Positions 13,303 through 25,506 of a stretch of DNA of 64,000 nt are shown here, piece after piece; the first letter of the stretch is position 1; every line of letters begins with the position of its first letter. Source of the stretch: Callaeas wilsoni. Lineage: Eukaryota > Chordata > Aves > Passeriformes > Callaeidae. Position numbers and translations under genes: made by a program. Under the pieces are notes generated by a model, which searched no databases, was not told where the DNA came from, and saw nothing but the letters and a program-made list of their open reading frames with translations. The stretch lies in contig VWPU01008492.1 of NCBI GenBank assembly GCA_013398955.1, positions 62,001 through 126,000 of the forward strand, read 5' to 3'.

Positions 13303-16300
13303 AATTCTTCATTGTGAGTGAAGGCTTGTTGCTACTATAGAAACATGTATTCTACAGAGTTGAAATAATTTAATTACAGGCAAATTCTCTGATTGTTGAA
13401 CCTTTTGAGTTTGCAGATACTGTGCTAATTTAATGTTCATTGTGTAGTGCAGGACAATAAATTATCACATCTTCTTCCCTGGTAAAGATACGTTATTTAC
13501 CAAAGTCTACTGAAATTTAGGAGACTGAAATCACATAAGCAATTCAGTAGCTACATTTTCAACTTTTAAAAATGAATTTTCATAATTTACTTCTTCTCAC
13601 CACATGCTTGAAGGACAGGAATGAAGTAATCTTGTCCTAACTGCTAGTATCTGCCTGTTACAAATATTTCTGCCTTTCTGTGGACTTCCTTTGGAACAGA
13701 TTCTCCTTTTGGTTGCTCTGACAGCTTCCAAGGCTGCAATCATGGGTGTAACATTAGAAGTTCACCGTGGTGTCTGTGCCACAGCTGAGCTCTGATAGCC
13801 AGCTCCTGTAAGCCTGCTTGCAAGAGGCACCAAAATTTTCAAGCAGGACCTATGGAAACTAGTGGATGTTTCAGGTGAGCACCAGCTTGTCCTTGTGGAA
13901 AGCTCTGGTGTGGAGACCAGAAGCAGCTTGTCTGATTTATTGTATTTAGCCCTGGTGCCCTGGAGATTAGGAAAGAAACCATTTCTATGCCATGAGGCAC
14001 CAAAGTTTTCTCCTGTGCTTTAGCAGACTGTTCAACCTGGCATCGCTGGCAGCAGGGATCGCCTGCTTTGCATTCACTGGGTAAATGTGAGCAGACATTC
14101 ACTCTTTCAGACATAACATATGTTTTGGGGGATTCAGAGGCAGCCACCTGCATCTTCAGCACTGAGATGTGAGTAATAGTGTGGTAATACCTGCTTTCTG
14201 CCTGGGCGTTATTAATATTTAGCTTTTTATGTGTGGGGATTTCATTTCCTGAGAAATGTACTAGTACAGAGTGACTAAATGGATCTGACTGCAGGAGGAT
14301 GCTGCCACACCTCTCCCCAAAGCCTGACCCTTGGCAAAACCCCTTTGCTAACGTGGTCCAGTGTCTCACTGCGTGGCAATCGGTGCTGGCAGGTGCAAGG
14401 GATGTTACAACCAAGGGCACTTGATGGGACTTTTCCTTTGGCTGTTTTCTTTGACAGATGCTACAGCTGCTGCACTCCCTGGCCACCACCAGCAGCCTGG
14501 CCTGTCACAGGGCATGCTGAGGTGGCTCTCTGAGAGCTGACTTCCACCAGGTGTGGGAGAGTGCAGCCTCCAGCCCCGTGTCAGCAGAGGGTCTGCTCCT
14601 GCCCCAGCCTTCCTGATAATCAGCCCGTGCTGCTGAGCTTGGCCTTGCTGAATGCTCCAGCATCCTCAGCAGCTGAGGAGAGCAGGTTACCATTACTGCA
14701 CATTAATGGTGCAATTAGCCCAGGCAGGTCTAGCCAGCACGGTCATTAAACAGCTCTGAGGTTTTCTAGGGGTCATGAGAATTTCTCCCTGATTAATAGT
14801 GGAAGTTAGAACTTAAGGGGGGCTCCCCTAGAGAACACAGTTGCTCTTCCTGAAGTCCATGAAGGTCATTTGGTTCCTGAGGTCTGAACCAGATTTTCAC
14901 AAAATATTAGCTTGCAAATCTTGCAAGTGTTTAGGGAGAGACAGAGTATTTTTCATCAGAACAGTACATCCGCTTTTAATGAAATTACTTCCATTTATGT
15001 ATGTGCATAAGTGTCTGCGAGAACTGAAGGTCTTGGGGACTGCATGTACTGCAGAATGCTTGCATCAGCATCTAGCATGTAGTCTCCATATAAAACTTGT
15101 GCTATAAAAACTGCCAAAAAAGATCTATAGTGTTTGCGTTGGGTGGGTTCCAGTTTCTGCTCTACCCTGAGAACAAGATTGCAGGAGAGGGAGGGGACTG
15201 CATAGAGAATTAGTCCTTGAAATGCAGTAATTTGTAGGTCACTTTACCACCAGGCCATTGTAATCAAAAATCTTAGTCCTTTTAAACTACTTGTACCAAG
15301 GGATCCAATCTGTGAGATGCATGTGATCTGCAGTACAGCTAACAAAACTGTGTTCCGTGTACTTGGCCTTTTCCATTAAAGAGTTCTTCACAGAGCATTT
15401 TGTTTTAATAACCATCCAAGCCATGATAATAAGTAAGTAAAGTTCATCTGGTTTCTCTGATATTTCATTGTGGCACAAAATAAGTGCTCAATGATAATTT
15501 ATTTCTGGCTATGGGAAGATAGAGATATTTAATATGTCTTGGGGAAGTTATAAAAAAAAATCAGCTGAAACAGAAATCACAAATTTGTTAAGACACTCTT
15601 TTGGGTTTTAGATACATACCTACTGGGTATGATATTTCATTTAACTTACAAACCAGAGTAAATATTACAACTGGTTAATATTCTAAGACTTCTATTGAAA
15701 TCTGCAAACTACCAGCTGTGCTTGGAGACAGCAGTGAAAATCATTTTGAGCAGCACAGAAATATCTTGTTCCACGTGCAAATAACTCTGCACTACTTTTT
15801 GAAAAGTTTGTAGACAGCAGGGGCCCGCATTCAGGAAAACCAGAGGCAGAAACTGTCTAAGGGGACCTGGCAGTGCTCAGTTACACCACTGCATGGGAAT
15901 CCACTCTAATTTTTCAGCCTGCTGCCGTGCTGGCTTGCCTTTACAACGTGCCATGAAACCCTCTTGGCATGATGACTGATCTCTTGGTGCCCGTGACCTG
16001 TGAGTCTTGGTTTTGTCTTTTCTCAGACTTCCACGTTCTGGATTTTGGGTGTATGGGCTTCTAAGTCATCTGTGACTCTGGGATGCTCAGAATTCAGATT
16101 GGCCACAGCCCAAAAATATGCTCAGACATCTCATGCCTGTGCTTAAAGCTAATCCATGGCTCTTTGCTCGCATCAGAAAGACCAAGGCAAATACAGATAT
16201 TTGGCAGTGCTGCAGAGCAGACAGAACTTCCCTGCCTGTGTCAGAAGTGAAAGGATGTGATTTCACCACTTGCTGGCCTCAAAGGGAGGAGCATCCTAGT

Positions 16301-17081
16301 TCTCCTTCAGATGAGGTTTTCAAACTTGTCAGGAGCTGTAGGTTATTTGAAAATCTACATGAGTATCCCAGAAAGTTGCAGTTTTTTGCCAGCACATGAA
16401 ACTTTCTAGAGCCAGGGTGGCCATTACTGCCAGTGCTTTATGTTTTGCCAGCAAGGGCACCCAGGGAAGCTGAATTTGGGAATTAGTCCTGCAGATATGT
16501 CTCCTCTGGTCCATGCCATAGCATGCTATGTCTTTGACATTGTCTTTTGACAATGGAAGTAAATTCTGACCTTATCTGTAAGTATTGCTCCTGCTGAGTG
16601 ATTGAGATTGATAATAAGAGCCTGATTTTTTCACGGTTAATTAGTTTAAAATGAGAATAGCTCTTGTATTCACTGCTGACTATCAGAGGCAATAATTACA
16701 AGAGTATTTTGTATGAACAACCCATATCCTGTTACCTTGGGCTGCTGCAGCTAGCCAGCTAAATGTTTCAGAAAAGGCGATTTGCTTTTCACGATGACCA
16801 GTAAAAATAGATTAATGGGAGAGTCCTTTTCAGAGGATAAAAGGAGGACAGGCTCCCCCACGCAGCACTTGTCATATAAGTGCACGTGCTGAGTGGAGCA
16901 TGGTGCACACAGGCTGGGGCTCGCTGCCTTTTTGGCTTTGTGATATGAAGTCTTCCTCTCCAGGAGTGTCTCACAATTCCTGGGTGAATCCCATGTGTGT
17001 AACAGATAAAGCCCTTTTGCTCTTAATAAGGTGACTGTTAGACTAGGCCTGCCACATTTCAGAGCAGAAACAAACTTTGTT
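13303..17081. other. Non-coding DNA, no supported gene
   Basis: No gene family is recognised. The stretch includes the longest open frame of the window (13839-14489, minus; listed separately) and a 14-bp perfect palindrome at 16517-16530. The part around 14,690-14,760 has clustered TAAT-type motifs. I found no splice-site pair around any frame that would make an exon convincing. Confidence 0.5.
13839..14489 (-). other. Longest open frame (216 codons), unlikely to be a gene
   Basis: I do not recognise this protein. It is rich in Ser, Cys, His and Gln, with one Cys-x2-Cys pair near residues 6-12 and another Cys pair near residue 150. It has no signal peptide, no clear hydrophobic segment and no repeated unit. 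In DNA of this composition a frame of this length is uncommon but can occur by chance once in a window this size. No neighbouring exon, promoter or polyadenylation signal supports it. It could also be the remnant of an unidentified retroposon. Confidence 0.08.
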
Positions 17082-17165
17082 GACTGGGCAAAGCAACAGC
17101 TGTCGGACCCTTTACCTGCAAGGGAAAAGGAAATGCAGCACAAAATCTAAAACAGAAGGATGCAA

Positions 17166-17430
17166 CTGTGGGATCTTCTTTTTGGTTTGGACGGTCGGGA
17201 CAGCTATAGACGAGAGATCTCTGTGGTTAGGTGTTAGAGTGTGTAGTTTATTTATGAAGGGTGTGGGTATAGTGGCCCTGCTTGGAGCTGCCAGCTGCAG
17301 CTCGAAACAGGCCAGGAAAGTAAGAGAGCAAGAGAAGCAAAGGTAAGAGCAAGAGAGAGTAAGGGCGAGGGGAAGTAGGGGAAGTAGTAAAAGGAGAGGG
17401 AAAAGAGAGAAGGGAAAGAGAGGGAAAAGA
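17166..17430. mobile_element. Possible LTR-like insert, right end lost in gap
   Basis: This 265-bp segment interrupts the two 84-bp repeats, begins with TGTG, and holds a TTTATTTATGAAG stretch at about 17247-17260 that could be a promoter-like TATA element. From about 17311 it becomes almost pure A/G up to the N at 17431. The start and the purine-rich run suggest an endogenous retrovirus LTR, but I cannot confirm a family and its right end is not visible. Confidence 0.3.
17311..17430 (+). repeat. Polypurine (A/G) tract ending at an assembly gap
   Basis: About 120 bases are almost only A and G on the plus strand, in degenerate GAGA, GGAAG and AAGAG units. Such tracts can form triplex DNA and often break sequencing reads, which may explain the N immediately after it. 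Confidence 0.85.
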
Positions 17431-17431
17431 N
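17431..17431. other. Assembly gap, single N
   Basis: One undetermined base joins the polypurine tract to a repeat of upstream sequence. A one-base N with duplicated flanks suggests a gap of unknown size or a forced join. Confidence 0.9.
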
Positions 17432-17515
17432 AACTGGGCAAAACAACAGACATCGGACCCTTTACCTGCAAGGGGAAAGGAAATACAGCACAAAATCTAA
17501 AATAGAAGGATGCAA

Positions 17516-17820
17516 TTTCCTATCCAGTCATGCATGCTTCCTATTACCTAATTAATAAGCTATTAAAGCATGCAAATTAAGTGATCTTCATTATGTGCAA
17601 TGATATACTTGTGAAGGAATGCATGCCTTGGAAAGTTGCAACTAGGATCTGTATTTTGATCAGTGTCCCAGTACTGGCATAAAATTAATGTAGATTAGCT
17701 AATAAAAATATATTTTCCATTCCCTGAAGTGCTTCTCCTTTGGTTCCTGTGAGTGGTGGGTCTATATATGATGCTGCTAAAGGGCACTCTAAAATGAGGT
17801 ATTCTAGAAGAGCATGTTTT
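17516..17820. other. Non-coding DNA between two duplications
   Basis: AT-rich sequence of about 300 bases with no gene or repeat recognised. It links the 84-bp repeat to the 771-bp duplication. Confidence 0.6.
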
Positions 17821-19360
17821 GGTGCCAAGGGTTCCTGGTCCTGGAAGTAACTTCTGATAGAAATGCCATTTTACACTGAAATAAGTCTCTTATGTAAACA
17901 GCACCAGAGAGGGTCAGAAGTTTTAGTTGTCTATATAACTGAAACAAAACTGTCAACTGTTTTTTATAGTTGTTTTTTTTCCTCCTGAATATGGTCAAAA
18001 GGCAAAGGAAATGTATGTGTTTTTATTGTTGAGTCAGTTTCATCCCTATTCTGGAATTCACTGAAGAAATGTTCCTTAAACTGCATTGTATCCTTAAAAA
18101 ACTCCTGCATTTTGATTTAATCTAGCTTTGGGGAGTCTCTGAAAAAAAGGAGAACCTATTATATATTTGCATGAAATAAAGTGAGTTAGCTTGGAACCAC
18201 TGACCTTTGAGAAAGGAAGAAAAGGAAATATTTGCTCGTGGTTGTCTTCCACATAATGAGGGATCTGGGAAAGAGCCAGTGAATTGTAGCCATCAGAGGT
18301 GTTTTTCTCAGCACTTGTTGCCTCTCTGAAAAAAGGGTCTTTATAATTAGAGTAACTTTGAAAGGAGTCCAGGAGACATGAAATTGTTTTGCTCCACTTG
18401 TGAATTACATCCACTGTTTTCTCAACTTCCCAGTTGCAGACCAAGCTGGGATACGAGTTTGATGTAGTTCTGTTCACTTCACAGTGATCCCATGGATGGA
18501 TTTGACCCATGTTTCAGTTTTAAAAAACAATTGTTTTCACTCCATCACTGCAAACTGGTAGATGATGAACAAGCCTTTCAAATGTTAATAANGGTGCCAA
18601 GGGTTCCTGGTCATGGAAGTAACTTCTGATAGAAATGCCATTTTACACTGAAATAAGTCTCTCATGTAAACAGCACCAGAGAGGGTCAGAAGTTTTAGTT
18701 GTCTATATAACTGAAACAAAACTGTCAACGGTTTTTAAAATTGTTTTTTTCCTCCTAAATATGGTCAAAAGGCAAAGGAAATGTATGTGTTTTTATTGTT
18801 GAGTCAGTTTCATCCCTATTCTGGAATTCACTGAAGAAATGTTCCTTAAACTGCATTGTATCCTTAAAAAACTCCTGCATTTTGATTTAATCTAGCTTTG
18901 GGGAGTCTCTGAAAAAAAGGAGAACCTATTATATATTTGCATGAAATAAAGTGAGTTAGCTTGGAACCACTGACCTTTGAGAAAGGAAGAAAAGGAAATA
19001 TTTGCTCGTGGTTGTCTTCCACATAATGAGGGATCTGGGAAAGAGCCAGTGAATTGTAGCCATCAGAGGTGTTTTTCTCAGCACTTGTTGCCTCTCTAAA
19101 AAGGGGTCTTTTTAATTAGAGTAATTTCGAAACGAGTCCGGGAGACATGAAATTGTTTTGCTCCACTTGTGAATTACATCCACTGTTTTCTCAACTTCCC
19201 AGTTGCAGACCAAGCTGGGATACGAGTTTGATGTAGTTCTGTTCACTTCACAGTGATCCCATGGATGGATTTGACCCATGTTTCAGTTTTAAAAAACAAT
19301 TGTTTTCACTCCATCACTGCAAACTGGTAGATGACGGACAAGCCTTTCAAATGTTAATAA
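17821..19360. repeat. Near-identical 770-bp direct duplication around a single N
   Basis: Copy 1 is 17821-18591 (771 bp) and copy 2 is 18593-19360 (768 bp). They are separated only by the N at 18592. I count roughly 20 substitutions and small indels, about 2-3%. A 138-codon minus-strand frame in copy 1 (18094-18510) is broken in copy 2 by a one-base deletion near 19095-19105, so it is not under evident selection. The exact abutment at one N makes an uncollapsed pair of haplotypes the likeliest cause. A recent true tandem duplication is the alternative. Confidence 0.95.
18592..18592. other. Assembly gap, single N
   Basis: One undetermined base lies exactly between the two copies of the 770-bp duplication. 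The left copy ends and the right copy begins at this base. Confidence 0.95.
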
Positions 19361-22300
19361 CCTAACAAATAAATATAAGAAATGTCAGGGTTTCGGTTTT
19401 GTTTGTGTTTTTTTTTCTTAATCATAGTCTTAAGACCGTTCTCAATTTATTAATATCAAGAGTTGGCAAACAGTAAATTTGTCGGGACATTTTTTTGGAA
19501 GAGATCTAAGAACACTTACATCGATTTGAGATACATTAAAATATACTTGTTCACAGCAGAGTGTCATTTAGAATGAAGGTTTATGGTACTCTTCATTTTC
19601 CAGAATTACATGTGCATTTTATGAAAAAAAAGATTCAGTGCATTGTATCTGCTTTGGGAGGTAGGAATGGCTTAGAATTTGAACAGAACCTTGAAAAATG
19701 TGTTCTGAAAACCTGTCCTCTGGTGCCCTTCCCACCTGCCAATCTTAGCTGTAGGGAGAAGAGAATTCTTTAAAGATATTTTATTTCTCAGAATGTTAAG
19801 TGTCCTGTGTATATAATGAAAAAAATCCTTAAGGGCTGAACTGCACTTACAGATTGTTTCTCTGCTGCTGAAGCTGGGATTTTTTTTTTAAAAGCATGAC
19901 AGCAGTTCATTGCATAAAGTAGCAATTTCTCCATGTATCCTTTTCATTGAGGTGTTTGATATCACTCCTGAAAGGCAGAATTAAAGAACACTGACTGGTG
20001 GAGATAGGCAGTCCTTTTGCTGCACCTTCAGTTCCTTTTACACTGGGAACAGCCCAAGAATTCCTCTAAAATTTCAGTCTTGGTCATTTATATTTAGGCT
20101 TCCACTTCTAGAGCTAGAGAAATTCTGGTTTTATGCACCTTAGGTAGTGCTGTATTCACACAGCAAATACATCCAACTGAATGTGACATCATTGCTGATT
20201 CTGCTGTCCTGGAGAGGAGCCTCAGTGTGCCTAATTTACTTGAATTGGAGTAAAAGGTTAACATAAATTGCTCTTCTCCTTATTGAATCCAAAGTAATTA
20301 CATGGCAAATCCTCTGGCCAGTGACACAACTTCTTTAAAGGCAGCTGGATGTTTGTCTTGAACACCAGTCTGCTTTCCTGGGACCTGACTAGTTTCTGAA
20401 AATGAGATCCTCCAGAATTTCTTACTCCCTTTCCTAATGAAAAACAGAGATGACTCTAGGGAATGGGGTTTTAAAAAGCTCTTACAGTATCATCTACAGC
20501 TGTATCAACAAAAACTCATAATGTACAAATCACATGAGCTTCAGTGGAATCTATTTATCACTCTTGGCTGTTCTGCATCCCCTCAGCTAGCACCCTTCAT
20601 AATGAGCTGCCTAGATTTCCATGGTGATTTGCATTCTGACTATCTATAAGCAGCGAGGTCAAATCTTTCTCTTAGCTTTATCTTTTAGCTGGATATATTA
20701 TTGTTGCCTGACTGCAAATGCAAAACCACACAGGTGTGTCTCTGGAGGGCCAATTCAGAACTGAAGGACAGCTGTAGGGCAATGTACATCTTTTGTAATC
20801 ACTACTGGGCATGGAAGGTTTTCAACCGTGTTCTTTTTAATGCAATTTAGAAATCAGTAGAATGGAAAAGCTCATTTCTTAGCTGGTGTCTGAAGAGATA
20901 AGAATTTGTGGACCATCTGACATAAGGCACTGAGAGGCAGAGATGGAAAGTTGTACTGCACCTGCCTAATAGCTCATTTTCAGGCATGGAAAGTCAACTC
21001 CCCATGTGTCCACTTAGAACAATGCATAGGAAGCCACTTGGTGTGGAGCTGCTCTCTGAGAAGCCCCTTGGTGACACAGAGGGAGCACAGAACACCTGGA
21101 AGGGCTGAGACAAACCCTTCATTTTTGCAAGCCTGTTGTTGGAAAGTCTCAAGAAGCATCGCTATGTTTAGATTGGCAGATTCATCTCATGACTTCCCTT
21201 CATGCTGACCTGCTGAGTAAATGTTACTGACGGGCACAAGATGAGTGCCTTTTTTGCAGGCAAACATGGGATGAGATCACACAGCAGCTCCTTGGTTGTT
21301 GATCAGCCCCAGAGAGGGCAAGTGGGTCTGACGCCTGCTGAACCCACGCTTGGCAAGTGGGTCCACACCTATACGGGGGATATTTACTTTTGTGGAGTTA
21401 AAACTTCCAAAATCAGAGCTGAAGAGGGTTCATCTGTAGTTATTTTCAAGCTGATGCTTGCAGGAAGGGTTGAAAATGTGATGTGACTTACTGTGCGTGA
21501 CAAACAGCATTGCTTTGTAGGCACAATATGCTTTGTGGGAATCCGAGCAGCCTGGGGGTCTTTGGGAGATGAGATTTGGAATGGCTCGTGTGCAAAATTC
21601 TCCTAATTGCTTAGTGTTTCTAAAACTAACTAATTATTAATCACTAGTAAGCAGTGTTTTCACCTGCACCGAAAGACCCCTGGCTTACAGAGAGACGGAA
21701 CCACTCTCTCTTTCTTGCATGCCTGTAGGTGTGGGAGGGTTTGGTGGTTTGAGGAAGGCTGGCAGTGTTTCTGGCTGAGGATGCTGTAGTTCCCTGGTTC
21801 TCTGTTGCTTTGACCTTCCCGTGGTCTCTCCCTGAAGCATCACTCTCAGGTCTCCCATTGCTGCTGCTCGCTGGGTGGACTCTTCAGCAGCGCTTTCCAT
21901 CCTGGGCTTTCAGCTGGAGACTTGTGGTGTTCATTGCAGCCCTCTCTGCGAGGGTGGCTGTGCTCCCCCTGGGGAGGCAGGGATGCAGTTAGGTGGGGAA
22001 AAGCCTACCCTGGTAAAGCACTTCTCTTTATTTCAGACACTCCTATTTAGGAGGAGCGGATCTCAGAACCAATAAGCAGTGCACAGGTATGTTTAGGTGC
22101 CAGACTGCCATCCTTGTCATCACTGACAATGGACAAATTTAATGTCTTTGCTGTGGGTCTGCTTTGGAATTTTGTTTCTCATTTCTCAACTCAGACATGA
22201 GAGAATCACCTTCCCAAATCCTGTTATCTCAGCCCTCTTGAACCAAGTCAGACTCAAAGCTTCCCTCCTTGAAGCAGAGGAGGGCATAAATTCCAGTCTT

Positions 22301-25300
22301 GCTCCTTTGCTTTCTGCCAGTATGTGGGATTATCGTTACTTCTCAGTGACATTAATTACCAGAGAGTAAGGAACACAGACAGCTGTGCTCCAACCATGAT
22401 AAACAAGACATTTCAAAAAGTGAGTATAGAAATTCTTGATTCTTCCATAGCTAAGAACATATTTGCCATGCTGGAAGTCCCTTGTCATTTTTAGCCAGCA
22501 GGTATATTAATGAATCACAGGAATAAGTATACTTATTGAGAATTCTTCTAGGTTGTTTTTTATGAAGTAATTCTGCAAAGTCCAACTGCCACTGCATCAC
22601 AAATATGATAGTGTTGGAGCCCAGTTTTGCACGGATTTGTAGTTTCTAGGTTGCTGTGTCCTAAAGTTTAAGGAGTGCTGTATACTGCGCTCCCTGCAGT
22701 ACTCATGTAAGACTTATGCCTGGATCTCCTGCCAATAAAAGTACCTCAGCAGCCTCTCTTGGCAGCTGCAGATCCGTACTTCCTCCATCACTCCTCACAA
22801 AGGCAAAGTCAGTACTTATCCCCTTGGCAGTAAAGGGACTTAAGTAATGAGGTGATAGAAAGTGTGGCAAGGACTTGACTCCAGAGGCATGTCCAAGCCA
22901 GGAGGTTAATTGTGGACACGAATGCTTCAGGACAGGTTTGCAGAGAACAACTGCTAAGCAATTTTAAAAATATGTATAGAAAGTTTTGTTGGCAACATAC
23001 TTTTCTAAAAGTTCTGGTAGCTCTGGAGGAAGATGACCCAGATGTTCAGCTCAGGACTCCTGTGGCTTTTGCTCCTGGCACGTGTCCTGGCCTCCAGCCT
23101 GGGGGGGCTGCAGGTCTTTGAGAGGTTTTGTTTCCTGCAAGCCCCATGGAGAGGTCTTGAATACTACAGGAAGTGTTCTCCAGCACTGGACAAGCACTGA
23201 CATTTGAATTTTGCCCGCAGTTTGATCCAAGCATGTGGAAAGTGTTGCTGGAGCTGGTGGCCTCTCTGCCTTAGCTTTGGAAGCTGTTAGTGGCACAGAT
23301 TAGCTGGTATCAACATTGCCACCTGCTAAAAGGGCTTGGATTAAGTCTGTTACTAATACACTTGGGTTAAATCCTGTGTCTAGATGATACTGCCAGCATC
23401 TGAAATCTGCTCCCAAGCTGCACACATTGTGCCTCTGTCACAACAAATCTCCCTTCTGCTCATCTCCTGTTCTTGTTTCACTGCACTGTGTCTCTTAAGA
23501 TTTATTTGTGGTGCCCTTTTTGTTCTAAGTCTGTGTATTTTAGAACAGAATAAGTAGTCATTAAGTAGAAATATCTTTTTTATATTAGCTAGTGCAGAAT
23601 TAGCACTTTCCTGTCCAGAATCTTGCAGAGCACCTGGCTGCAAGGGAAGCAGGCTCAGAAGGGTATCAGTGCCACCTGCCCAGCAGCAAGTGGACACCCT
23701 TGACTGTCACCTCCATCACCCCAGCTCTGTGGCCCCCAAACAAATTTACCGTTCACAGCAGTAGGAAGAATGTAGGACTTGAAAATTTGGGCAGATCACT
23801 ATTGAAGATAATACACATTCCTCTGCAAAGGCAAAAATTTGTGTGAAGCACAGTTATGAATAAGTCTGGAAATTGATTACCGCAGAAATAACTGAAAGGA
23901 AAATAGCAAGTTCGTTTGTTTGTTCATTAGGCTTTGTCAGATCATTTTCAGTAAGAAAGTTCAGGAAGATCTCCAAGAAGCTTTAGAAAGATGATTTCAA
24001 ATTTTAACAACTATCTAGAAAGTTAAAAGATCAAGGTTGTTATTTGAACTGCATTTACAGTGACTATATTTGTGATATGGAAAATCTTTCAGTCTTAGAC
24101 ATGTGTCTGGAATCCCACTATCAATTTTCAAGACGAAAAATCCTTGAAATTCATATGAGTCAGAAAGATTAGATTTTTAGTTCTGACTGCTTCCTCACAT
24201 CATTCTTTCTGTCGATATTTGTCTCTAAATTAGGTGCTGTAGCTCCTGTTGCCTTCAAATGTGAAGGATTATCAGATTGGATGTCCAGCGATTCTGTGTC
24301 GCACTACAAAAGCTCATGTACAAAATCTTAACACATCCTATTTCTGATGAGGAAAGTTACACATCCTTGTTATCTAATCCTTCAAACTAAATAGCTTCGG
24401 CTAAAACCTGTTCTTTAATACCAGGCAACAGGACGGTCTGAGCATAAATGAAATTAGAAAGTCGCCTACTGCATCAGTGGAAATTTGCCTACTATGCATC
24501 ATGGATCAAGTGCTCTGAAATATCATCTCTGAGAATGAATGAGCTGAAGTCACTGAGCCAAGTTCATTCTGGGTACAGTGTCACATTAGGCTACTTTCAT
24601 TCCTAATGTAGCTGTGAGTTTGGCCCAAACCAAAATCCCTATAAATCAGAAGGAACAGAAAGGACAGATGCTGTATCTTGAAAGATACAATCCTCTGGAA
24701 ACTGTAGCTCCCTCTCCTGCCTTTTCATCCCAAAGAAGCAGATGGTTTCTCACTCACCCAGCTATGATGAAAGCACAACGGGTAAAAATAAAAGCAGAGG
24801 GCTGGATTCCTTCCTTGGCTGATCTGCATGTGGTGCCATGAACCCTGGTGGGAATGCAGAAAATGGAAATGAGTGTGAAGCACAGCCCAGAGATCTGCAA
24901 GAGAATTTGTATAAGTTTTACCCCTGGAAGAGTGAGGGAATATGCATGTGCTCAAGAGAGATGAATGCACCTCACTCTTACCATCTTCTGTCCCTGGGAG
25001 ATTGCTGGCCATGAGGAACAATCTTCAGGAAGCTGTGATGCTCCAAGTGCTGTTCTTACTCCTCCTTATGAGTAAGCAGGAAGCTTGCTAGCTCAGATTT
25101 TAATTAACAAGGGATTTAATTAACTTTTTTGGCTCTTTGATTTAATATTCCGGTATGTGTGCATCCTTTTTGTAGAACAATAGGGGGGAAAAAGTCTGCT
25201 TAGTCAAAAACCAAGCAGCAAAGAAGATCTCTTCTTCTTCATGTCCTTCATTTCTGAAAAGAAATATGAAAATCATGTCGTAACAGTTCAATGCCAACCA

Positions 25301-25445
25301 ATGTTGAAGTGACCCATTTAATTTTTGTAGAATTTGGAAATAAAGATCTATGGAAGATTCCTAAATGCTTTTTGTGTGGAAATAAATTTCTTTTTAACTT
25401 AGCCTTTTTTGGTTACATTTCAGTGAGAGGGCAAGTAAACATCAA
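19361..25445. other. Non-coding AT-rich DNA, no gene seen
   Basis: No gene, RNA gene or transposon is recognised over about 6 kb. Open frames stay near or below 105 codons and show no family resemblance. There are moderately GC-rich patches near 21,750-21,990 and 23,030-23,120 without CpG enrichment. Confidence 0.6.
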
Positions 25446-25506
25446 CATCATCATCATCATGATGGTAGTAACAGTAATAATAATAATAATAATAAATTAT
25501 TATTAT
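25446..25506. repeat. CAT and TAA/TTA trinucleotide repeats
   Basis: Five CAT units (25446-25460) are followed after a short spacer by seven TAA units (25475-25495) and then about three TTA units. The TAA and TTA runs are complementary, so the block can fold into an AT hairpin. Likely to vary in length. Confidence 0.9.

Larger units (their letters stand above)
17082..17515. repeat. 84-bp direct repeat flanking an insert and a one-base gap
   Basis: Positions 17082-17165 and 17432-17515 are 84 bp each and differ at about 8 sites. Between them lie about 265 bp of different sequence (17166-17430) followed by a single N at 17431. The insert starts with TGTG and ends in a purine-rich run at the gap. 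One reading is a contig join between a haplotype or paralogue that carries an insertion and one that lacks it. The roughly 10% divergence is high for alleles, so a genuine old duplication is also possible. Confidence 0.7.

Noticed and set aside
18094..18510. 138-codon minus-strand frame as a gene
   Set aside because: The near-identical second copy at 18.6-19.4 kb carries a frameshift in it, and no family resemblance is seen.
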